Positions 1 through 6,172 of a stretch of 12,901 nucleotides of DNA are shown piece by piece. Each line of letters opens with the position of its first letter. The first letter of the stretch is position 1. Source of the DNA: Planctomycetaceae bacterium (lineage in GTDB: Bacteria > Planctomycetota > Planctomycetia > Pirellulales > Pirellulaceae); NCBI GenBank assembly GCA_002702965.1, contig PADE01000007.1:1-12901 (forward strand), given 5' to 3'. The notes below the pieces were generated by a model, which made no database searches, was not told the origin of the DNA, and saw only the letters and a list, made by a program, of their open reading frames with translations. A program made the translations under genes and the position numbers.

Positions 1-64
1 AGCGCCACGGGGTCGGACCAGCGCCACGGGGTCGGACCAGCGCCACGGGGTCGGACCAGCGCCA
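1..64. repeat. 19-bp direct tandem repeat, 3 full copies plus 7 bp
   Basis: The unit AGCGCCACGGGGTCGGACC occurs at 1-19, 20-38 and 39-57 without a mismatch, and a fourth copy starts at 58 and breaks off after AGCGCCA. The array touches the window edge, so its true copy number is unknown. Each unit contains GGTC-G-GACC, an interrupted dyad, so a transcript or single strand could fold at every unit. No reading frame uses it. The units have no spacers, so this is not a CRISPR array. It could be a minisatellite or a cluster of dispersed REP-like elements. No transposase is visible in the window. Confidence 0.9.
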
Positions 65-168
65 GGGGCAAGAGAGGATCGGTCTGAAGTTGTCACTCGA
101 TCCGCGCTAGCGCGATGCGGCCGCCTGCCAGCGCACGCTCCAACTGCGGCGCGTACCGGGAGTCCTCG

Positions 169-339
169 ATGAACAGCAACCAGCCGGTCGCCGAAACAAC
201 CGCCATCGTCACCGAGAGGCCCTATCCCTCGTCACGCAGCGCCTGGTTCCTGGTCGGCATGCTGATGGTGCTGTACGTCTTCTCGTTCATGGACCGCTCG
301 CTGCTGGGACTGCTGGTCGGCCGATCAAAGAGACGATGA
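169..339 (+). pseudogene. N-terminal fragment of frameshifted MFS transporter
   Basis: This is the 5' part of the transporter that continues in another frame from 336. The chosen start is the ATG at 169, which has GGGAG (158-162) six bases upstream; an in-frame ATG at 115 would only add an 18-residue unlikely leader. The fragment encodes a short polar N-terminus and the first membrane helix, ending in the typical FMDRSLLGLLVG segment. It then runs into RSKRR and a TGA at 337-339. Adding one C to the CC at 321-322 changes the reading to LLVGPIKETMN, which joins directly to the downstream frame and matches the expected family sequence. The break is therefore a one-base deletion: a real mutation or a sequencing/assembly error. 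Confidence 0.75.
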
Positions 340-1571
340 ACATCAGCGACTTCCAGGTCAGCCTGCTGATGGGTTTTAGTTTCGCCTTGTTCTACAGCAT
401 CCTGGGCCTGCCGATCGGCCGGATGGCCGACTCCCGGGATCGCAAATGGCTGATCGCGGCTGGACTCTTGGTGTGGACCGTCATGACTGCGCTCTGCGGT
501 ACCGTGCGCAGCTACTGGCAGTTCTTTGTCTACCGGATGGGTGTCGGAATCGGGGAGGCGACACTCAGCCCCTGCGCGTACTCGATGATCACCGATAGCT
601 TTCCCAAGAAACACCTGGGCAAGGCGATCAGCGCCTACAGTATGGGTATCTTCTTTGGCGTCGCCGCGTCGGGACTCGGTGGCGCCTTCGTCCTCGATAT
701 GGTCCGCGACGTGGGCACCCTCGAGCTCCCGCTGCTGGGAGTCGTGCACCCCTGGCAACTGCTGTTCCTGACCGTGGGCCTGCTCGGGTTGATCCCCCTG
801 GTGATCTTTGTGCTCGCGGTACGCGAGCCGGCGCGGCGGGACGCGACGATGACCACCGACGCCGAAGGCCAGAGCAAGGTCGCGCAGACACCGCTGCGCG
901 ACACGCTGGACTATATGCGAGCCAACACGGCGGCGATTGTCTGCCACAATATTGGCTTCTCGATCCTGGCCTTCTCCAACTGGGCGCTCGGCAGCTGGAC
1001 GATCGAGTTCTTTGTGCGCACCCACGGCTGGGACCGCGTCGACACGGGCTATCTAATCGGGTTCAACGGTCTACTGACGCAACCCGCCGGCATCCTGCTG
1101 GGGGGCTTCCTGGCCGATCGCATGATCGCCCGGGGCAAAAGCGACGGGATGATGCGGGTCGGGCTGTTGGCCTCGGTGGGATGGCTGATTCCCGGCCTAC
1201 TGTACCCCTGGATGCCCAGCGGATGGATGTCCTTTGTGTTCATTGTGCCGGTCGCCTTCTTCGTCGCCCTGCCCTTCGGCTGCGCCCCCGCGGCGATGCA
1301 ACAGATTATGCCAGCCGACATGCGGGCCCAGGCGGCGGCCTGGTATCTATTCGTTGTCAATCTGATCGGGATGGGAATCGGGCCCTCGGCCATAGGGTTT
1401 GCCAACGACTACATCTTCCAGGACGAATCGAAGCTGTGGGCCTCGCTACTGCTGATCGGAAGCATCAGCCACGTCGTGGCAGCGATCGCTTTCCTGTACG
1501 GGCTCAAACCGTTTCGCGAAAGCGTCGCTCGACTGGCGCAGCGCGAGCGCCAAGCCGAGACCACGGCGTAG
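336..1571 (+). CDS. MFS transporter, spinster-like (main part, frameshifted from 169)
   Basis: This frame encodes 411 residues of a major facilitator superfamily carrier in the inner membrane. Visible hallmarks are the segment FALFYSILGLPIGRMADSRD, which carries the loop 2-3 motif A (G-x-x-x-D-x-x-x-R type), followed by a series of hydrophobic helices up to FLYGLKPF near the C-terminus. With the N-terminal fragment at 169-339 restored, the protein would be about 467 residues with about 12 helices, normal for the family. Without it, the first helix is missing and the ATG at 336 is probably not a natural start. The closest resemblance is to bacterial spinster-like permeases; the substrate is unknown. 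A role in taking up organic acids or sugars released by the neighbouring hydrolases is only inferred from context. The gene ends 19 bp from the convergent sialidase gene. Confidence 0.85.
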   Translation: MNISDFQVSLLMGFSFALFYSILGLPIGRMADSRDRKWLIAAGLLVWTVMTALCGTVRSYWQFFVYRMGVGIGEATLSPCAYSMITDSFPKKHLGKAISAYSMGIFFGVAASGLGGAFVLDMVRDVGTLELPLLGVVHPWQLLFLTVGLLGLIPLVIFVLAVREPARRDATMTTDAEGQSKVAQTPLRDTLDYMRANTAAIVCHNIGFSILAFSNWALGSWTIEFFVRTHGWDRVDTGYLIGFNGLLTQPAGILLGGFLADRMIARGKSDGMMRVGLLASVGWLIPGLLYPWMPSGWMSFVFIVPVAFFVALPFGCAPAAMQQIMPADMRAQAAAWYLFVVNLIGMGIGPSAIGFANDYIFQDESKLWASLLLIGSISHVVAAIAFLYGLKPFRESVARLAQRERQAETTA

Positions 1572-1590
1572 TGGGTGGGTCCGGGACCAA

Positions 1591-2886
1591 CTACGGCTGC
1601 AGCGACCAGATCACCACGGCGACCTGCGAGACATACCGGAGTTTTCCCCGGCGGTCCTCGTCGGTGGCCCAGGGAAAATCGACGTGGTGCATAAAGCAGG
1701 TCAAGATCCGACCGTCGGAGAGGACCACCGATTGCGGAGACTGCATGTGGCTGCTGGTGCCACGGAACAGGATGTAGCGCCGCTCCCAATCCCACGTGCG
1801 GCCGTGATCGTGGCTGATGACCGCCTCGATTCCCTGATAGTCGCGGCCGTCGAGTTCGCCGATGCGGGCCCCGTACGTCATCACTAGGCGGCCGTCCGCC
1901 AGCCGCAGCAGACTCTGATGGACGTGTCCGTACAGCGTCTCGACCGTCGGCTCCGACCAGGTGAGACCGTTGTCTGCCGAGCGGGTACTGATCAGGCCGG
2001 ACCAGTGGTCGGAACTCGGGCCTTTGTCCGGTGGCGGGATCTGGGGACGATCCGAGCGGAAGACGGCCACCAGTTCACCCGTCGCGGCGCGCACCAGGGC
2101 CCCCTCGCTGGTGGTCCAGTTCGCGGGCAGGACCACCGGATCGCTCCAGGTATGGCTCGCCGTGTCGTAACGTCGCAGAAAAGTCTCCAGCCCCTTCTCG
2201 GGCGGCAGCTTGTTGGCGTAGAAGATGCAGGTCACGGTGTTGCCTTCCACGAGGCAACTCAGCGCCACGTCACTGTTGGACGCGCGGCCACCCGTCAGCA
2301 GCGGGATCGGCTCGGGCTGCGACCAGCTGGTGCCGGCGTCGTCGCTGAACAACAGCGAATGCGTGTCGACACGCACCAACAGGCGCCCGCCGCCGAGCGC
2401 GAGCGGCGCCGCAGACCGCATCGTCGCCAGGGGTCGCGGCTGCGTCCAGGTGCGGCCTTGGTCTCTGGAAAACAGCACAAATCCCCTTCGTTTCCGGCCC
2501 CGCAGATATCCCCCCGCGGCCAGCTCGCCACCGGTACTCATGGTGAGCACGAGCCGGCCATCCTCCATCCTGCACAAACCGGGAAAGCCGGCGGTGTAGA
2601 TCAGAAACCGGTAACCGAGCGCCTCCTGGTAGCGGGGGCCATCGGGACCGTTCTGACGAACCGCCACCGGCGCCAGCGAAGAGGTCAACCGCTCGGTCTG
2701 CACCTCCTTGATCCGGTGCGCCGCGAATACCTGGCCGATCGGCAACGTCTGAAACGGGTTCATCACAACGTCGCCGTTGGGCATTCGCCGCCCCTTCGCT
2801 TTGCGGTGCGCCAGCGAGTGCGCGGCGAGCGTGCCGATGATCAACAGGAACGTGGCCAGTAACAACAGCAGCTTGCGTCTCTTCAT
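1591..2886 (-). CDS. Sialidase-type exo-glycosidase (Asp-box propeller), membrane-anchored
   Basis: The 431-residue protein belongs to the sialidase/neuraminidase (BNR repeat) superfamily, six-bladed propellers that remove terminal sialic acid or act on other glycans. Four Asp boxes (S-x-D-x-G-x-T/S-W) are readable: residues 140-147 (SRDQGRTW), 181-188 (SDDAGTSW), 303-310 (SADNGLTW) and 358-365 (SHDHGRTW). The N-terminus MKRRKLLLLLATFLLIIGTL is a positively charged signal or signal-anchor helix. This is why the ATG at 2886 is preferred over an in-frame start at 2967, which would put 27 polar residues before the helix. TSEGALVRAATGELVAVFRS (residues 259-278) resembles the conserved Glu and Arg region of sialidases. 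True sialic acid specificity cannot be assigned, because many planctomycete members act on other or unknown substrates. The gene is in the same direction as the DUF1501 gene, 308 bp upstream. Confidence 0.85.
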   Translation of the reverse strand: MKRRKLLLLLATFLLIIGTLAAHSLAHRKAKGRRMPNGDVVMNPFQTLPIGQVFAAHRIKEVQTERLTSSLAPVAVRQNGPDGPRYQEALGYRFLIYTAGFPGLCRMEDGRLVLTMSTGGELAAGGYLRGRKRRGFVLFSRDQGRTWTQPRPLATMRSAAPLALGGGRLLVRVDTHSLLFSDDAGTSWSQPEPIPLLTGGRASNSDVALSCLVEGNTVTCIFYANKLPPEKGLETFLRRYDTASHTWSDPVVLPANWTTSEGALVRAATGELVAVFRSDRPQIPPPDKGPSSDHWSGLISTRSADNGLTWSEPTVETLYGHVHQSLLRLADGRLVMTYGARIGELDGRDYQGIEAVISHDHGRTWDWERRYILFRGTSSHMQSPQSVVLSDGRILTCFMHHVDFPWATDEDRRGKLRYVSQVAVVIWSLQP

Positions 2887-3194
2887 GTTCAGCACTCGTT
2901 CGGCGAATGAACCGTAACCTGTCAAGAAACCCGCGGCGTGCTCAGCGCACGCACCGATGCACCGCATGATAATCGCAGGGGGCGCTCAACAACGACCACC
3001 TGGTCCCCAGTCGACGCGTTTCGCGCTGCCCATTTCGGGCGATTATACTGCCGCACGCTGCGGCCCGGCGGCGAACCACCACGGTGTGCCAGTGGCTCGA
3101 TCCGTTCCCGACCACGCTGCAAATCAACGCGTGAGAACCAAAAGGCTCCCTGGCGCCCGCTGCACATCCCAGTCCATCGGTGCGGGAATCCCTC
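2887..3194. other. Intergenic gap between DUF1501 and sialidase genes
   Basis: No supported gene lies in these 308 bases. Short frames run in all directions but none has family-like sequence or a good ribosome binding site. The only notable signals are a perfect minus-strand -10 hexamer (3042-3047), listed separately, and a small GCCC/GGGC hairpin (3028-3040) just downstream of it in transcription order. I see no T-tailed terminator for the DUF1501 gene. Confidence 0.6.
3042..3047 (-). promoter_or_regulatory. Candidate -10 box for sialidase gene
   Basis: Read on the minus strand the hexamer is TATAAT, a perfect sigma-70 type -10, about 155 nt before the sialidase start at 2886. No good -35 is seen at 16-19 bp and there is no TGn extension. 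In GC-rich DNA a perfect hexamer is not common, but one hexamer alone is weak evidence. Confidence 0.3.
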
Positions 3195-4667
3195 TCAGGA
3201 AACGAGACCTTTGATGGGGCTCGCCTGGTAGACGTGATACGGTCGGCCGCTGGGATCCTGCCAGGTCGCGTCGCGGGCGATGCCCAGCGCCTGGTAGATC
3301 GTGGCCGCGAAATTCTCGGGCGTCTGCGGATCGGATGTGGGGTAGGCTCCGTTGCGGTCCGACGACCCGATCACGTTTCCTCCCTGCACGCCGCCACCGG
3401 CAAACAACACCGACTGACAGGGCGCCCAATGATCGCGACCCGGTAACTTGTAGATCTTCGGCGCCACGTTGAAAATCCGCGGCGTCCTGCCAAACTCGCC
3501 CGCCATCACGACCAGGGTACGATCCAATAAACCGGACGCTTCCAGATCGTCCAGCAGGGCAGAGACGGCTCGATCGGTGGGTGGAAAAAGAAAATCTTTG
3601 AGCAGCGGAAAATTGTTCCCGTGCAGATCCCAGCTGCCAAAATTGCCCATGTTCACCTGGACCAGGTTGACGCCCGCCTCGACCAACCGGCGCGCCATCA
3701 GCAACGACCAGCCAAACGAATTGTCTCCGTAACGCTCAAGCGTTTTTGTGTCGGCGTTGCGCACATCGAATGCCCGACGAACTTTTGCGTCGCTCATCAA
3801 GGACGCCACCCCTCGGCGCCAGCGGCCGTAGTTGGCGACACCGCTCGATTGTTCGAGAGCTGCCCGCTGGCGATCGATTTCCCCCAACAGCGCCAAGCGA
3901 TCTCTGAACCGACTCTGCAAGATCCCCTCTTGAAGCGTCAAATGCGGAACCGCGTATTTCCAATCGTCTTTATCGGAAGCGACTCCGTCGTGCAAGTTGA
4001 ACAGGTATTTCGGGAATGCGCCTGAATAATCATGGTAGGCATGCGGTTTGTCGGTACATTCAATCAACCACGGTTCATTGTGTTGGCCCAACAGGCCGGC
4101 AAACTGGCCCGAGTAAACTCCGCTGTTGGAGTGGTAAAGTTTTTCGGGTAGGACCACGCTCGTCGGCAAAATGCCCCGCCGGGTGGTACGATTGCCGGCG
4201 ATCGCCGCGATACTGGGCAAGTCGACCGGTTGGGGTTTGTTTTCACGGTACGAAGAGGGCAGGTCGCTGGTCCCGGTCAGCATCGCGTACGTGCCCTTGC
4301 CATGCCCGCTCTCTTTGTGCGTCAGCGAACGCACGAGCGCCCACTTTTCGCTGCGCTCAGCCAGCATCGGCATATGTTCGCAGATCTGGATTCCCGGTGT
4401 TTTCGTCTGGATCGGATGGAATTCGCCCTTGTATTCCGACGGTCCGTCCGGCTTCATGTCGAACGTATCGTGCTGCGAAGGGCCACCGGTCAGAAACAGA
4501 TAGATCACCGATCGGGCCGCGCCGGGGGCCGTACCGTCCACCGCTGCCGCGGCCTGGCATCGGGCCGCATCGGCCATCGAGAGTCCGATGGCACCGACCG
4601 CACCCGCCTGCAGCGCGCCCCGACGATCGATCGGGTGACCGGCGGTGCTGGCAGGGCTGGTCTTCAT
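3195..4667 (-). CDS. DUF1501 domain protein, Tat-type leader
   Basis: The 490-residue protein is a full-length DUF1501 member, a family distantly related to sulfatases and alkaline phosphatases and very abundant in Planctomycetota; its biochemical role is not established. Landmarks from the ATG at 4667 are a twin-arginine leader (R15R16GALQAGAVGAIGLS), the family signature LTGGPSQHDTFDMKPDGP (59-76), HKESGHGKGTYAMLTG (117-132), GEFGRTPRI (390-398), RDHW (411-414), and a C-terminal segment containing NGAYPTSDPQTPENFAATIY. The start at 4667 places the twin arginines near the N-terminus; the frame is open from an ATG at 4739, but that adds 24 charged residues with no sign of conservation. AGGT lies 8 bases upstream of the start on the coding strand. 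Family members usually sit next to a DUF1549/DUF1553 (cytochrome-like) gene. None is present here, which makes this an orphan copy. It is divergent from the ChbG-like gene. Confidence 0.93.
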   Translation of the reverse strand: MKTSPASTAGHPIDRRGALQAGAVGAIGLSMADAARCQAAAAVDGTAPGAARSVIYLFLTGGPSQHDTFDMKPDGPSEYKGEFHPIQTKTPGIQICEHMPMLAERSEKWALVRSLTHKESGHGKGTYAMLTGTSDLPSSYRENKPQPVDLPSIAAIAGNRTTRRGILPTSVVLPEKLYHSNSGVYSGQFAGLLGQHNEPWLIECTDKPHAYHDYSGAFPKYLFNLHDGVASDKDDWKYAVPHLTLQEGILQSRFRDRLALLGEIDRQRAALEQSSGVANYGRWRRGVASLMSDAKVRRAFDVRNADTKTLERYGDNSFGWSLLMARRLVEAGVNLVQVNMGNFGSWDLHGNNFPLLKDFLFPPTDRAVSALLDDLEASGLLDRTLVVMAGEFGRTPRIFNVAPKIYKLPGRDHWAPCQSVLFAGGGVQGGNVIGSSDRNGAYPTSDPQTPENFAATIYQALGIARDATWQDPSGRPYHVYQASPIKGLVS

Positions 4668-4840
4668 AGGCGGGTACCTGACGCCAGCATACTCTGAGCC
4701 GTCAATGCGCCGCAATGGTCTATTTCGAGGAGACTGCAACGGACCTGAACAGGGTCGCCCTGACCGCGGTGACGACGGCCCCAGGAAAACCGATCGCGGC
4801 CGATCTCAAGTGACAGACTGGCATCTGCTACGATGCGTTC
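4668..4840. other. Divergent promoter region
   Basis: This 173-bp gap separates the DUF1501 gene (minus) from the deacetylase gene (plus) and must hold both promoters unless either is read from further away. On the minus strand TATGCT (about 20 nt before the DUF1501 start) is a weak -10 candidate. On the plus strand the extended -10 at 4826-4834 is listed separately. Confidence 0.5.
4826..4834 (+). promoter_or_regulatory. Extended -10 (TGCTACGAT), possible leaderless start
   Basis: TG-C-TACGAT matches the extended -10 pattern (TGn plus four of six -10 positions). Transcription would be expected to start about 7 bases after the box, at or next to the ATG at 4841. That ATG has no recognisable ribosome binding site, so the messenger may be leaderless. 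GTGACA at 4810-4815 resembles a -35, but the 13-bp spacer is too short for it to count. Confidence 0.35.
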
Positions 4841-5827
4841 ATGAGATGCACAACGCGAAACGATCGAGCCGGCGGCAGACGGCCGGTGCTGGATCGAGCG
4901 GTCACCACGCGGTGGCTGTTCTGGTTGCTGGCCATCGGAGGATCCTACCAGGCCGTGGGTGCGACCGAGCCGCCGGGCAAGAAGTACCTGATCATCCACG
5001 CCGACGACGCGGGCATGTCGCATTCGGTCAACGCGGCCACGATCGAGGCCATTCAGCGGGGCGTCGTCTCTTCTGCCAGTATCATGGTGCCCTGCCCATG
5101 GTTCTCCGAATTCGCCGAGTACTGCCGCGCGCATCCCCAGGGAGACTACGGAATCCACCTGACACTGAATGCCGAGTGGAAGCACTACCGCTGGGGACCC
5201 GTCGCGCCCCGCGCGCAAGTTCCCAGCCTGATCGACCCCGAGGGCCATCTGTGGGCGAACGTCCAGCAAGTCGCCCAGCACGTCAAGGCCAAGGAAGTGG
5301 CGATCGAATTGCGGGCGCAAATCGATCGCGCAGTCCGGTTCGGTATTCCGCTCAGCCACCTCGACACGCACATGGGAGCCCTAGCCAGTCGCCCCGACTT
5401 GTTGGAGATCTACGTTCAATTAGGGCTCGAGTACGACTTGCCCGTCCTCTTCGTTCGCGATACGCGGGATCCGGCGGTACAAAACTACCCAGCGTTCGCG
5501 GAACGTGGGCCGGCGCTCCTCAAGCAGCTCGATGCGCGCCGCCTGCCCGTGGTCGACCGCCTCGCCCGGTTCTCCGGGGGCGACACCCACCAGGTGCGCC
5601 GCGCGAACTACTTGAAGACGTTGCGCGGGCTACAGCCGGGCGTTACCGAGTTGATCATCCACTGTGGATACGACAATCAAGAATTACGGGCGATCACTCA
5701 CAGCGCCGCACGCCGCGATAGCGACCGTCGCACCTTCAGCGATCCAGACGTCGCTTCCCTGATTCGCGAGCTGGGCATCGAAGTCATCTCCTGGCGGCAA
5801 TTCCGCAAGCTGGCGGTCCCAGAGTGA
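4841..5827 (+). CDS. ChbG/YdjC-type carbohydrate deacetylase, probably exported
   Basis: The 328-residue protein belongs to the YdjC/ChbG family, metal-dependent deacetylases acting on N-acetylated oligosaccharides (ChbG itself deacetylates chitobiose and chitotriose). Visible motifs are IIHADDAGMSHSVN (51-64) with the metal-type Asp pair and His61, DYGIHLTLN (102-110), SHLDTHMGAL (172-181) with His173 and His177, and IIHCGYDNQELRAI (272-285) with His274, the four blocks expected for the fold. Residues about 24-41 (RWLFWLLAIGG onward) are hydrophobic and precede the domain, suggesting a signal peptide or anchor, whereas E. coli ChbG is cytoplasmic. The ATG at 4841 keeps this leader but has no ribosome binding site. 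The exact substrate is unknown; the nearby sialidase-like genes fit acetylated amino sugars. Confidence 0.9.
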   Translation: MRCTTRNDRAGGRRPVLDRAVTTRWLFWLLAIGGSYQAVGATEPPGKKYLIIHADDAGMSHSVNAATIEAIQRGVVSSASIMVPCPWFSEFAEYCRAHPQGDYGIHLTLNAEWKHYRWGPVAPRAQVPSLIDPEGHLWANVQQVAQHVKAKEVAIELRAQIDRAVRFGIPLSHLDTHMGALASRPDLLEIYVQLGLEYDLPVLFVRDTRDPAVQNYPAFAERGPALLKQLDARRLPVVDRLARFSGGDTHQVRRANYLKTLRGLQPGVTELIIHCGYDNQELRAITHSAARRDSDRRTFSDPDVASLIRELGIEVISWRQFRKLAVPE

Positions 5828-6172
5828 TCAGCAACTGCCGCTGGATCGCGCGTCGAGGCGGCTGTCAGTCGGACAGATGATCCGCATTGCGTCAGGCACG
5901 GTTCGACCCGGTGTTCACGATTCTCTCGATGCGCGTCGAAGCGTGCGTGTAGTGGCACCGTCGCACTCACACAAGCAGCGAACTCGCCCCGCATTGGGCG
6001 CCAGCGAACCGATGCGGGTTTGATCTTGGTCGCAATCTTGATCGACTCAAGAAATCGGCGCCGAGTAGAACTTCGCACCCGCCCGTTTTCTTGAAAACCG
6101 GTCCGGATCCGGGTTAAACTCGGCGTGATCTGTCGGCTCGTGAAATCGTACCGCCATCGAGGAACCTGTCAA
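5828..6172. other. 345-bp intergenic region with hairpins and a promoter
   Basis: No gene is supported here. A small hairpin, CTGTC (5862-5866) pairing with GACAG (5872-5876), lies 35 bases after the deacetylase stop. A second inverted repeat, CCCGCAT (5988-5994) with ATGCGGG (6012-6018), has a 17-base loop and is followed by TTTGATCTT; either could act in termination, though neither has a proper T tract. The right end holds the promoter and palindromes listed at 6085-6120. Confidence 0.55.
6085..6120 (+). promoter_or_regulatory. Promoter with two overlapping palindromes
   Basis: TTGAAA (6091-6096, five of six for -35), an 18-bp spacer and TAAACT (6115-6120, four of six for -10) form a plausible sigma-70 type promoter, with transcription expected near 6127 and a leader of about 45 nt before the ATG at 6173. 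Two palindromes overlap it. GTTTTC-TT-GAAAAC (6085-6098) covers the -35 and CCGGATCCGG (6103-6112) fills the spacer. Their placement is what a repressor operator would look like, but no regulator gene is visible in the window. Confidence 0.4.

Noticed and set aside
1..64. CRISPR array
   Set aside because: The repeats are directly adjacent with no spacers and there are no cas genes.
222..1025. 267-codon minus-strand frame across the transporter
   Set aside because: It is antisense to a conserved MFS sequence, and its translation is rich in Arg, His, Gln and Asp with no family-like pattern; long antisense frames are expected in GC-rich genes.
1572..1590. Bidirectional terminator between the convergent transporter and sialidase genes
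   Set aside because: GGTCC-G-GGACC cannot close with a one-base loop, the remaining stem is only about 3 bp, and there is no T tract.
1918..2862. 314-codon plus-strand frame across the sialidase gene
   Set aside because: It lies opposite four Asp boxes of a convincing protein, is rich in Arg, Gly and Gln, and has no domain-like sequence.
4645..5721. 358-codon plus-strand frame overlapping the deacetylase gene in another frame
   Set aside because: It starts inside the DUF1501 leader and gives an Arg/Pro/Gly-rich shadow of the ChbG-like gene.
6125..6172. GTG at 6125 as start of the propeller-methyltransferase
   Set aside because: It lies at or before the predicted transcription start and would bury the signal peptide; the ATG at 6173 has a well-placed GAGGA.
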